From Telmatactis stephensoni (lineage: Eukaryota; Cnidaria; Anthozoa; Actiniaria; Isophelliidae), in contig JALIZF010001579.1 of the NCBI GenBank assembly GCA_029948255.1, positions 124,001-188,000 of the forward strand: DNA of 64,000 nt. The letters are read 5' to 3'. The position numbers and the translations under genes are program-made. The notes below the pieces were generated by a model. That model did no database searches. It had not been told where the DNA came from and saw only the letters and a list, made by a program, of their open reading frames with translations. Shown here in pieces: positions 10,301-18,007 of this stretch. The stretch's first letter is position 1. Every line of letters starts with the position of its first letter.

Positions 10301-11100
10301 TACAACGCACGGAAAAATGGAATCTATTTGTCAAATGAAAACACTGCATGCTATTTTAAAACATGTCGAAAGCCTCGACCTGAAGAAACTTATATTTGTA
10401 AATGCAAATGGAGCTATAGCTTCCTTGAAGCACGTTGGAATGCAGCTCAATCTGAGGGACAAAACAATGGATTCTAATTCTCAAGAGAGCAAGTCTTTTG
10501 TTTTGACCCCCAGATTGAGTTGCTGTCTGACGTCACGCGCAATATACAAGGGGTCTACTGAGTATTGCATAACGATTACAGCCAATCGTAAATATGATCA
10601 GTAAACTACAAAATTTGGGTGTACTAAAATATAAGTAATCACGAAAAATGACAAAATATCCGATCATAGGAAATGATTGCGCCATGGCGATGGACACATT
10701 TTAAGAAGACGCAACGAAATAAATTAAATCATAATTGATGAAAATTTTATACACTTTGTAGACTGTCCGCCAATTTAAAATTCACCTCAAACATTTCTAT
10801 ACACGCAAAGCTCTTGTTCAGTGACTACAAAAAGTACTGAAGTTGAAAGTCGATTAACTTCTTATTTTCTCTTAATTGTTAACTTAGAAAAGAAGAAAAT
10901 GTCGTTTTTAAGAAAGTTTTATGAACTTTAGTTCTTAAAAATGAGTGTTTGCTGAATTGCAAGGGAACTATTGCTTGCACAGTTAACCGCCTTGATTTAT
11001 CTACCAAAATTGCATTCAACATAAAAATTGACTTACCATACGTAGGACACACAATAACGACAAAAAGGACAGCGAGTACCCCCTCTCTAAAGTTTTCCAT
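284..11100 (-). CDS. secreted discoidin/fucolectin-like multidomain protein, nine exons
   Basis: Exons read on the minus strand: 11100-11037, 9038-8761, 8329-8182, 7343-7125, 6317-6168, 5298-5083, 2888-2734, 1350-1049 and 425-284, about 558 codons. Each has a GT donor and AG acceptor, and module borders fall in phase 1. Order: signal peptide, F5/8 type C (discoidin) domain, two fucolectin/pentraxin-1-like (FTP) domains, second discoidin domain. These families bind glycans or lipids outside the cell, so a secreted lectin is likely; the ligand is unknown. One join does not fit: exon 6 ends in phase 1, but exon 7 reads in its domain-like frame only if one base completes the previous codon. A small exon may be missed between 5082 and 2889, or the gene may be damaged. 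The last exon either stops at TAG 281-279 or splices on at a GTTAGT donor. Confidence 0.8.
530..720. repeat. (CACGA/CACGG)n pentanucleotide microsatellite
   Basis: Runs of CACGA, CACGG and CACAG units fill this stretch and thin out to about 865. The long apparent ORFs on both strands here are by-products of the repeat and carry no domain. It lies between exons 8 and 9 of the discoidin gene. Confidence 0.9.
1655..2030. mobile_element. MITE with internal CCCCTAAAAGATACC-type repeats, copy 1
   Basis: The ends are inverted: GGGACTCCATTGTAAAAGGATC at the left and GATCC-TTTAACAATGGAGTCCC at the right, both next to G or C runs. Inside, GATACC-type motifs preceded by CCCCTAA recur in both orientations, with GATGCTCGTCGG-like segments near each end. 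Related copies lie at about 12240-12755 and 20800-21183. Confidence 0.75.
2290..2510. repeat. two related GCGCGCTCTGATTGGC repeats
   Basis: The segment ACGCGCGCTCTGATTGGC, an A-rich stretch and CCCATGGGCTGCA occurs at about 2320-2378 and again at about 2440-2498. A looser copy (CGCGCGCTCTGATTGG) is at 10096. This is dispersed repeat DNA with no coding signal. Confidence 0.7.
2528..2720. mobile_element. ~190-bp palindromic MITE
   Basis: Inverted ends AATTAGACAACAGAAAGCCG and CGGCTTTCTGTTGTCTAATT enclose a non-coding core with a weaker inner inverted repeat (TTGAGAAAATATAAAAAACT / AAATTTTCTC). It sits immediately 3' of exon 7 of the discoidin gene, and its sequence produces the false C-terminal extension of that exon's open frame. 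Confidence 0.78.
2734..5298 (-). CDS. exons 6-7: second fucolectin-like (FTP) domain, with a frame problem
   Basis: Exon 6 (5298-5083) starts ENIMPNN and contains DGNFSTCWDS and AYNVAELYLKG, parallel to exon 4. Exon 7 (2888-2734) ends KLKICEVEAYPYER, the typical ICEVEVY end of an FTP domain. Exon 7 then joins exon 8 in phase 1 (ER-ACSKVPLG). The exon 6 to 7 join is off by one base and would soon meet a stop. The 2.2-kb intron contains a large inverted-repeat element (3113-4908). The 3' side of exon 7 lies 14 bp from a palindromic MITE (2528-2720). Confidence 0.62.
3113..4908. mobile_element. ~1.8-kb inverted-repeat element with a nested minisatellite-ended element
   Basis: Outer inverted ends are TTAAGGTAATGGGCTCGCGCG (about 3113) and GCGCGAGCGCATTACCTTAA (ending about 4908). 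Within it lies a segment from about 3632 to 4795 whose two ends carry opposing minisatellites: GCGGGTTGCGGGCCAA-type units at 3655-3765 and their reverse complement at 4696-4790. GAGTTTGACTAATGTGCGG occurs at about 3640 and again at about 4152. No transposase reading frame is seen. The element fills the intron between exons 6 and 7 of the discoidin gene. Confidence 0.65.
5612..5931. mobile_element. ~320-bp fold-back MITE
   Basis: Ends are TATAGCTATTTCAAAAAAG then TTTGACGGGGCGAA, mirrored at the right by TTCGCCCCGTCAA then CTTTTTTGAGATAGCTATA. Next to each end are short GCGAATG repeats on the left and CATTCGC repeats on the right. Non-coding. Confidence 0.8.
6168..7343 (-). CDS. exons 4-5: first fucolectin-like (FTP) domain
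   Basis: Exon 4 (7343-7125) begins ENVAKGMKIVRKPTSDG, matching the NVA-G-A opening of fucolectins, then DGDDSTCF and the FTVDLGATKDVSEVRI strand. Exon 5 (6317-6168) carries SSLCGEYNIT and the closing NIEICEIQV, equivalent to the family LCEVEV end. The intron is phase 1 with an intact donor (GTAAGT after 7125) and acceptor (AG at 6319-6318). The fucose-binding His and Arg residues of true fucolectins cannot be assigned with confidence, so sugar binding is not certain. Confidence 0.72.
6862..7083. mobile_element. MITE-like repeat with CACAGGAAAYCC ends
   Basis: GGGTTTCCTGTGTT near 6905 faces AACACAGGAAATCCGAC near 7020, followed by AAATTCTGGGATTACACGG and GAGACGCCTGCGGACGAGGC. The same CACAGGAAACCC / ATTCT-GATTA module recurs at 14893-14925, 33225-33378 and 39603-39672. 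Boundaries are approximate. Confidence 0.55.
7551..7835. mobile_element. hAT-like MITE with CAGGGGCGGATC ends
   Basis: The left end CAGGGGCGGATCTAGGGG and right end GGATCCGCCCCTG are inverted. The direct repeat GAACTC flanks both sides (7545-7550 and 7836-7841). CAGGGGCGGATC termini are typical of hAT elements, although hAT target duplications are usually 8 bp. It lies in an intron of the discoidin gene and generates open frames without domains. Confidence 0.75.
7955..8150. repeat. imperfect inverted repeat in a discoidin-gene intron
   Basis: CATGCATTGTATGGATTTTTT and TCTGGACA at about 7962-7996 face TTTTTTGTCCAG and ACAATCCATGCATG at about 8112-8142. It is probably an old MITE. The forward ORFs covering it have no recognisable product. 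Confidence 0.45.
8182..9038 (-). CDS. exons 2-3: first discoidin (F5/8 type C) domain
   Basis: Exon 2 (9038-8761) holds the first half of the fold, with ASS-like SISVSSGN, W at the W-C-G step, the NPYIQIDLPEMYIVTIATLL core typical of F5/8C, and the SSSDGLQWNSY strand. Exon 3 (8329-8182) holds the second half: EPVTAKSLRFIALTWVNKP followed by LTIYG. The intron is phase 0 and both domain halves begin or end at the same residue as in the second discoidin domain (both second halves begin VF). A fold-back MITE at 8359-8576 lies in the intron. The domain-opening cysteine usual in the family is not seen. Confidence 0.8.
8359..8576. mobile_element. fold-back MITE in the first discoidin domain intron
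   Basis: Inverted ends GTTACACGAGACGATTTTTA and its near complement ending CGTCTCGTGTAAC enclose further TTGCAACGTTGCAA-like inner inverted repeats. Non-coding; a degraded related stretch continues to about 8670 (CTCGTGTAAT, GCGTGTAATAGCGCC). Confidence 0.75.
9150..9305 (-). mobile_element. tRNA-derived SINE copy
   Basis: On the minus strand, a TGGTCGGCCGAGAAG box A-like motif is followed about 35 bp later by GGTTCGAGTCC, a perfect RNA polymerase III box B. Downstream is a tail module GAGGGTTTTTTCTCCGGGTT. The acceptor stem does not pair as in a functional tRNA, so a tRNA-derived SINE fits better than a tRNA gene. A related tail module occurs at 62790-62812. Confidence 0.65.
9373..9532. mobile_element. 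160-bp MITE
   Basis: GTTATACAACGGTTT and GAATACCGTGGAATATCCCA at the left are mirrored by TGGGATATCCACGGTATGCC and AAACCATTGTATAAC at the right. Non-coding. It lies next to another MITE starting at 9537. Confidence 0.78.
9537..9950. mobile_element. 414-bp MITE
   Basis: Ends TTATCCCACACC-TAGAAAATACAG and CTGTATTTTCTACGGTGTGGGATAA are inverted with one mismatch. The interior is non-coding and AT-rich. It is in intron 1 of the discoidin gene. Confidence 0.78.
9951..11030. repeat. intron 1 sequence with dispersed repeats
   Basis: No convincing exon. CGCGCGCTCTGATTGG at 10096 and GGAGTACA-CGCAC-GAAAAATGGAATCTATTTGT at about 10297-10335 resemble a block at about 37435-37480, indicating another dispersed repeat. 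The short forward and reverse ORFs here carry no recognised domain. Confidence 0.45.
11037..11100 (-). CDS. exon 1: signal peptide of the discoidin/fucolectin protein
   Basis: The ATG at 11100 opens 21 codons, starting MENFREGVLAVLFVVIVCP, a charged start followed by a hydrophobic core as in a secretory signal peptide. The exon ends with one base of the next codon before GTAAGT (donor 11036-11035). The leftover G joins AG at the start of exon 2 to give GAG, so the frame is kept. Placing a signal exon directly upstream of extracellular domains supports the gene model. Confidence 0.75.
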
Positions 11101-11480
11101 GGTTGAAGTTCATGTAATTTCTGAGTCAGTTGACGAAGCCGGCAGTTCGTGTCCCGAGTTCAAGTTCTCTGCTCGAATACAATGAAGTACAACTTGTAAT
11201 CTGGTCCCCAGAGACCATCATTGACGTCATACCATAAAATTTCTTTCAACAAAGAAAATTAGTACTAAAATCACGTAAGCTTATCAATTTGTTAAATGAA
11301 AAGGAAATTTTTTCTATCAGAGACGTAGAAACTCATAATTATAGTTCTTCATGACATATGCACTGGGAGAAAAATCTAAAGAAAGTTCACAGAGAATATA
11401 GAATGCAAACAATAAACCAATGAAAAAGTAATCAACTAATTAGCGCTAAATAGATGCAACAGAAAACAAAGGTTTAGTTA

Positions 11481-11647
11481 GACAACAGACGCATTGGCGC
11501 AGGGTTAGCCTCGAGTCAAGGTAAATTATTCGAAAATACCAGCGAGAAAAGCAATACATTTTGACTAAGAACAATACAGAAATCAATTTCATTCCCATGG
11601 GTCTTTCTTGAAAAAGAGGCTAACCCTGCAAAAATGCGCCTTTTGTC
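11481..11647. mobile_element. MITE upstream of the discoidin gene
   Basis: GACAACAGACGCATTGGCGC then AGGGTTAGCCTC is mirrored by GAGGCTAACCCTG and GCGCCTTTTGTC. It lies about 380 bp upstream of the signal-peptide exon. The rest of 11101-12240 holds no recognised gene. Confidence 0.72.
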
Positions 11648-12239
11648 AAGAAGCTCAGCGGTCTCTAGTAATTGGAAACTGTCAACAATATAAACAGTAG
11701 AACCTCTCCGTGCAGATACCTCTTTAATACGGACACAATATAATATTACGAACAGATCACCTCTAGGTCCCGACCAAAGACTGCAAAACCGGACGAGGTC
11801 ATGGCCGTATGCTGAATGACCAAGAATTAAATATTTTCCCGTCCGGCCCGACCTAACTCAGGCAATAAGCATTTTATCATATGACTCTTTTTAATCATTT
11901 TATTTACATCAATCTTTGTACGCGCAAAAATTCATTGTCTACATGAGTACTAGTTGCTACCCAGAGACAACATAAGGGTGTTTTTGTCTGGATCGAAATA
12001 AAATGTAGTGTAAGTACTCCCAGCTCTGACCTGGGCCATGGGCGCATCGCGTTTGCGGATTCTTGTTGTCAAGATCCGGACGCGCGTAAGCCCGCAAAAA
12101 CTCGCACATGCGCAGTCGTTTTGCCACGGTGTCCCTTACCGGGGTTTCCCAAAGAAGAATGGGATCCCTCATCCAAAAAAATCATGTTATCACATTCAAG
12201 ATGCATCACAGGTGATCACCAAATACTGAAGGTCATCAG

Positions 12240-12755
12240 AGGACTCCAACATATAGAAGGAAGGGGACGCTTGTCAGAAATTTTGGCCTAAAAGGTACCA
12301 GTCTTATCCAGGTGGGTGTCACCACATATTTTTGACCCCTAAAAGGTATCAACTCAACAACAAATGTAATATTTTTCAGTTTTAAGAGTATTAAAGACAG
12401 AATAGTCCCCTTCACAGTTCTCTGCACCATCTTGAAAGGTAGCCATGCCTTTGCATCGAAGCAAGACAGACGGTGAGTGTGCAATGATAGAGACCTGTCA
12501 ATAATTGTCCTAGGTGTAATAAAAAATTATCTATCATTGCATGCTCACCGTTCATCTCCCTTCGATGCAAAGGCACGGCTACCTTTCAAGATGGCGCAGG
12601 GAACTGTGAAGGGGACTACTGTCAAACATCTTCTACTGCTAAAGTTTATGAGGGTATGGTAATTGTTACTGGAAACACCTTAAATGGTATCAGAATGCTG
12701 ATTTTGACCCCTAAAAAGTACAGTGAAAGTCCCCACCCAAACTATAAGGGTCTCC
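12240..12755. mobile_element. CCCCTAAAAGGTACC-type MITE, copy 2, with a nested inverted repeat
   Basis: GGACGCTTGTCAGAAATTTTGG and several CCTAAAAGGTACC-like motifs mark the same family as 1655-2030 and 20800-21183; the ends are more decayed. Inside, CACCATCTTGAAAGGTAGCC (12425-12444) is mirrored at 12581-12599, with TTTGCATCGAAG / CTTCGATGCAAAG further in. This is a second palindromic segment. Confidence 0.6.
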
Positions 12756-13093
12756 CACTCCTGGGGTGTTTTATCAAACAAATATTTATAATTTTCTGTT
12801 TACAAATGAAATTGTAATTGCTGCAAATTAATACAAATTGTTACAATAATTCAAATAAGTATATGTTATACACAGCTTCAATGTAAACAAGTGTTCAGCT
12901 TTTTGAATCCTGTGTCTAATAAAGTTATTATTATTATTATTATACGTAAAGCCACAATTACAGATTGTTACAACTTGAATAAGAAAAGTCACAGTTGTGG
13001 GAGAGGTATACAAAAGAAGATGCAGAAACTGGATTGCCCAAAGATGCAGGTATGGATGAATATCAAAATTTGAATGAGAATTCACAATCACAA

Positions 13094-15456
13094 TTAGAAT
13101 TTGTCAAAGTTAATAACTTGCTGCATTCGAAAAGATGCCTGACAAGCATCAGCAACTTTACATGCTAACATTGAATCTTGTGCTGTAATTTTTGGTTCAG
13201 CCTTTCCATGGACTACATCAAGAAAGTGATCTAATGCATTCTTATATGACTGAGCATATCTCTGAGGGAATGAATGATAGCATGTGTCTAGTCTAGGACC
13301 TTCACTGTTATGCACCTGAACTGCCGTTGGTCTGGGGTTGTCACTTATCATCATAGCCTTGTCCCCTAATACTTCAAGTCGCTGGTCATAACCATATGGT
13401 GATGTGCGATCAAGATTAATTAATGCTATAACTCCACTAGGGAACTTTAAGGTAATTGCAACACAATCCACATCATTCAGATCAGCAATAGAGGGCACAA
13501 AGGAATGTGCCTGAGCATAAACAGTGCTTGGTGCTTCACCAACAATCTTTAAAACCATGTCAATATCATGAGTGCCACAGTCATGGAATATTCCATGAGA
13601 TATCTTAAGGAACTCTAATGGTGGAATAGGACTATCGCGACTGATTGTGGATATGGTATGAATGGTGCCTAGATCTCCACTTCTTGCTTTATCTATCACA
13701 TTACCATGACCAGGGTCGAAACGACGGTTATATGAGCACAGTAAAGGCTTAGCTTGTTTGGCTGCTTCATTGTAACATCTTTCTGTTAATAAAATTGTCA
13801 TGTATATGTTGAAAAGGTTTACTTGTATTATTAAAAATTATTAACAGAATTTATCAACACTTCATGTACGTCAATCCTTCATACACCCATGTTAACAATA
13901 GTTTTCCTTTATTTAAATGTCCCCAGGGAATATGAAAACAGTTTCCCCTGGTGGAAGGATAAGTCCAATCTCTGCAGCTGTGCTTATAACCTGGGGGAGG
14001 GGAGGGGGGCACAGAGTTGTGAATGAAGCTAATGAACCCCCAAAACTCTACAAAACAATGAGATCCAAAAATGAGGATATTTCTAAGTGGAAAGTTTGCC
14101 TGTTTGAGGTCCCATATTTGAAGTAATACACATATAAATTGGACAGAGGCAAGGCTACTACACATAAGGGCTTGAAGGATATCCTAAAAGTGCCTTCCCA
14201 ATAACTTGCTCAGATACAAATAGTCCAGTCCCAGACTCTCTTTCTTGCTGCTCCAGGACTCGCGGAGAAAGGAGAGTCCAGTATAACTTGCATGCGCATA
14301 TGCAAAATGAGCCAATCAGATTAAAGTTTTATTTTGAGAGCTTGCAATATGCAAATCATTAGTGTCAGTGTTTTGTTTTGCTGTCAAAAAATATGGTAGT
14401 GATGCGTATCGAAAAATTCACAAATACGTCTAAGTTTCCCAACTGTCCATCCGTAAATGGCCTGTAACTGCTCAAACTTTGGTAAAAGATTATAGTTGGT
14501 TTTTCCAAGTGCATAGCTCACTGAATCAACAAATTGCTTTCCAAAATGAGACTGATATCGTGTATACAAAACACTTTCTTCTTCAGACATCTTGAATCAT
14601 TAGACGACTTTAGGAATCGTAACCACGCGATCACCACATTCATGTGGTGATCGCGTGGTCACTAAGCTGACATGCGCATGCAAGTTATACTGGACTCTCC
14701 TTTCTCCGCGAGTCCTGGAGCGACAAGAAAGACAGTCTGGGACTGGACTAAGATACAAAGGACTCAGAACAAGGCTACGTGCTAAAAGTCTTGTCTTGTT
14801 ATGAATGACTAAGCTTTATGCACATAGCCTCATCTTGATACTTTTGTATGTGGCGAAAGTGCACGTGTAACTCGGAATCAACAACACGCCACAGGAAACC
14901 CGACATAAAAATTCTGTGATTGCAAAAAAAAAAAAAAAAAATGCACACCATGCACACACACACACACACACAAAAGGAAATTTCATAGGAAAAATATACA
15001 GAGATCCTGTATTAGCATTTTAAGCACATTGCTACTTACATATTTTCTAATAACTTAAGTTATTTATGCATGTCGGACATATTTACTTGTCACACCTCAA
15101 TAGGCTCTAGTAGGAATCTTACCTGTTGATTCGACGTCGTTTGCAAGAGGTTTTTCACAAAATACGGCTTTTCCTGCTCTCAAAGCATCGATAACACACT
15201 TTTCGTGAGTATCAGTTGGCGTACATATCATTACGGCTTGAACTTGATCGTCTTGTAGAACTGCACGAGAACTTTCTGATGCCGGCACAATTTGAACATT
15301 CTCGACTTTCAAACTTAGTAATAATTGCTTCGCTTTCTGTACATCTTCTTCGACAACATAGAATAGCTTGGTTCTGCTGTTAGCGATGACGTTCTTGACG
15401 TGGATTGATCCAGCACGACCTAAACCAAAGATTGCAAAACCCACTTGATCCTCCAT
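13094..15456 (-). CDS. Gfo/Idh/MocA oxidoreductase (inositol 2-dehydrogenase-like), copy A
   Basis: Two exons: 15456-15123 and 13782-13094, 340 residues. The N-terminal NAD(P)-binding fold shows GLGRAGSIH at about residues 9-17 and the family EKPLA motif near 97-101. The C-terminal catalytic part has HDCGTHDIDM, matching the Asp/His pair used on sugar or cyclitol substrates. This resembles IolG-type myo-inositol 2-dehydrogenases; the true substrate is not shown. Splicing is phase 1 (G|GTAAGA to CAG|AA, giving GAA). It differs from copy B by one extra codon in exon 1 and by a cluster of changes just before the HDCG motif. A 65-bp transposon with a 9-bp target duplication sits at the ATG, giving a second, out-of-frame upstream ATG. 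Confidence 0.88.
14221..14750. mobile_element. MULE-like fold-back element with 9-bp TSD and a protein-like insert, copy 1
   Basis: Ends TAGTCCAGTCCCAGACTCTC and its inverse ending GGGACTGGACTA, with arms of about 100 bp. The 9-bp direct repeat AGATACAAA flanks it exactly (14212-14220 and 14751-14759), typical of Mutator-like elements. The interior encodes, on the minus strand from 14590, a 68-residue frame with NLLPKFEQLQAIYGW. A similar frame lies in the element at 22241-22651, so both seem to carry the same captured coding fragment. It lies in the intron of oxidoreductase copy A. Confidence 0.82.
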
Positions 15457-15458
15457 CT

Positions 15459-15523
15459 TAGTCTCCTTCGCAGCCGAATGACCACAGGGAACCCGACCCT
15501 AATAACGGCTGCGAAGGAGACTA
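15459..15523. mobile_element. 65-bp MULE-like MITE inserted at a start codon
   Basis: Perfect 18-bp inverted ends TAGTCTCCTTCGCAGCCG lie at 15459-15476 and 15506-15523. The 9-bp direct repeat CCTCCATCT (AGATGGAGG on the gene strand) flanks it at 15450-15458 and 15524-15532. The duplicated 9-mer contains the ATG of oxidoreductase copy A, so the gene now has two ATGs 74 bp apart, in different frames. The upstream ATG opens a ~36-codon frame that overlaps the true start and ends within exon 1. Confidence 0.9.
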
Positions 15524-15591
15524 CCTCCATCTTGGACCTTGGGACTTATCACAGGGGTCCACAGGCAGCCCAAGCTCTTAACTTTCAATAT

Positions 15592-16830
15592 TTAAGGAGG
15601 CTCGGAATAGTTTTTATTGCTTATGCTTCCGTTTTTCACTCCACGAATTGAGCAACTTACTCTTGACCAACCAAAACGATTTTTACACCACTTATTGGAC
15701 TTAAATTAAAGTTTTGATTTTTGTCTATTTTATTTCGATTTGTGCTGCCATAGCAACGGTAAGCAAAGGTGGCTGAAACCAATTTTTTCTAAAATATCTT
15801 TTGAACTCGATCGAGCAGCTCCAGACAAGGGACTATATGGGCAATAAACTACATACTAAAACAATTTGGACCAAGCCGTTTTCGAATAAACCGCAAAAAA
15901 TAAATGATTCGAATTTGCCAATTTCCAGTCGTTTATTCCAAATCTCTTCAATCAAAGAGTTTCAATTCTATGTTATCTCCTTTACCTTGGTATGTACTTT
16001 TTGCATAGTATTTTGGTGTCTGGAATTCTTTGAAATTAAGAAATCTTTCAGAAAAACTTATTTCAGCCTTGTTTTTATATGGTTGACATGGTAACACCAA
16101 TTACACTGAAACTGACAAAAAACAAAACCTTGACCTCAGTTCATCTCAATGTGGCTAGGGTAAGATTATCACTCAATAAGCTAATCAATGAATTTCAATT
16201 TTTTGAATTGTTTGTAATTTGTATAGGAAATCGCACGATCTTGAGTACAATTCAGAATTAATAGGTACGAGTAATGTTTTGAAAATTCTCAAAATAGGAC
16301 GAGCCTTTAGGCGAGTCCTATTTGAGAGTTTTCAAAACATTACGAGTAACTATTAATTCTGAATTGTACGAGAAGATCGTGCGATTTTTTATTTATAATA
16401 CACTATCGTTGCCATAGCGACTTAATAGGTACTCTACAGAGTACAATTAACGATATAATTGTACTCCTCTCGTCCAATCAGAATCGAGTAATTTTGTATA
16501 GTGTATTATAAATTCAAAAACGGCTTGGAAAAATTTTTTGAATTGTGCCTTAATTTCGTTGCCTTAGTGTGTAGTTTATCAGTGACAATAGAGTCTCTTG
16601 TCTAGAGCTGCTCAAGTTCGAAAGATATCATAGAAAAAATGATTTCAGCCATCTTTGTTTACCGTTGCTATGGAAACACAAATTGAAGTGAAATAGATAA
16701 AAATCAAAACTTTAATTTAAGTCCAATAAGTGGTGTAAAAATCGTTTTGGTTGGTCAAGAGTAAGCTGCTCAATTCGTGGAGTGAAAAACGGAAGTAGGG
16801 TCAATAAAAAACTGTATCGAGCCACCTTAA
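15592..16830. mobile_element. TTAA-flanked fold-back element 1
   Basis: Ends TTAAGGAGGCTCG and CGAGCCACCTTAA are inverted, with TTAA at both outer borders as in piggyBac-type insertion. Arms of roughly 330 bp match in inverse orientation: for example GTTTTTCACTCCACGAATTG on the left, with its complement at about 16770-16795. No transposase is seen. A second palindrome (16215-16510) is nested in the middle. The short forward ORFs here are not genes. Confidence 0.8.
16215..16510. mobile_element. nested palindromic element
   Basis: GTACAATTCAGAATTAATAG and TTTTGAAAATTCTCAAAATA run into AGGACGAGCCTTTAGGCGAGTCCT, the hairpin centre near 16308. The mirror image then runs to about 16372. Further right, TTGTACTC and TATAGTGTATTATAAATTC complete a wider element nested in 15592-16830. 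Confidence 0.65.
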
Positions 16831-17644
16831 CTTTAATAACGTATAGCCGAGTCCATAACTAATTTTCATCCTTTCGTCATTTTTGTTTAAGTCGAAAAAC
16901 GACATAAATGGCTAGAACTTAAAATAGTAATCCATTTAAATTCCTACCCGTTTGTCAAAACCAAGGGTACCTTTTTGTCTACGAGGTGAATGTTTTCAAA
17001 AATCAGCAAAAAAGGTGTGAAGGTTTGAGCGTTTTGACACTACAAACGTAAAGGATTTTTCACGATTTCACATTCAAAATTCGATGAAAAAATGAAATTG
17101 ACTCTTTTTGACACTCAAGGATTCAATTTTTGTTGTTGAGAATTTGGTAATGATCTTTGAAGCGATTGAAACGTTTAAGGTGGCTCGACTTGGTTTTGTT
17201 TGAGGTACGCCTCCGCTGTTTGATCGCAAAATGCGTCGCGGCAAAAACCTAATTTCAAAAAAAATTCCACAGCAAGTCTAGGGATAGAATAAAGTTTCAT
17301 TTTAGACGTTTAAATCATTTTGATCGGAGTTTTCAATAATTTATAGTGGCGGCATGGCGATTTCATATAAACCTGATTTTTTGGAAAAGCTAGAGTTTTG
17401 TACAAAACCGCATTTATTGTTTCATAAAATCTAGATCAAGTACTGCACTCTTACTTCAACGATTTCTATGGAAGCGTTTTCGAATAAAACGCGCTTGAAT
17501 TTTTACGCATCAAAAAAGTAAACAATTCCGAGCATTCAGTTTACTTGGCCGAAAACCTTACTTTTAGGACTCGGAAAAAGCTTTTTTGAGCTCATATTGT
17601 CGACACATAATTCAATAACTGTTCGTTTGGAAAAGTAGAACAAA

Positions 17645-17866
17645 ATAATAAGGCGTTCCAAACTAAATTGGCTTTTTCCATTTTAGAAAATTTCTACCAA
17701 GTTAACGTTTTTTAGATAAATCGTACGCGTACTGCCAGTGGATAAACAGATAACTGACAATCAGGCTTTTTAATTAGAAATTCGCCAAATGAAAAAAAAA
17801 GATCAAAAATGAAGTAAAAATAAATAAAATGGAAAAAGCCAATTTAGTTTGGAACGCCTTAATTGC
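17645..17866. mobile_element. ~220-bp nested MITE
   Basis: AAGGCGTTCCAAACTAAATT and GGCTTTTTCCATTTTA at 17649-17685 are mirrored by TAAAATGGAAAAAGCC and AATTTAGTTTGGAACGCCTT ending about 17862. Non-coding. Confidence 0.82.
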
Positions 17867-18007
17867 GTCGCACGATTTTGAGAAATATGAATTTAGGTCA
17901 AGTTGATAGAGGTGCGCCTTTTCATCTTTAGTTTATCATTTCACTTATCTTTATAAAAAGCTAGAAAACTTAAGACTTCAGTATCAGCGTTTTCACCAAG
18001 TTGTTTC

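Noticed and set aside
14384..14590. 68-codon minus-strand ORF as a host gene
   Set aside because: It lies wholly inside a transposon with a 9-bp target duplication, and a related frame lies in another copy of the element.
15801..16261. Two forward ORFs of 97 and 60 codons
   Set aside because: They lie in the arm and nested palindrome of a TTAA-flanked element and have no recognisable domain.
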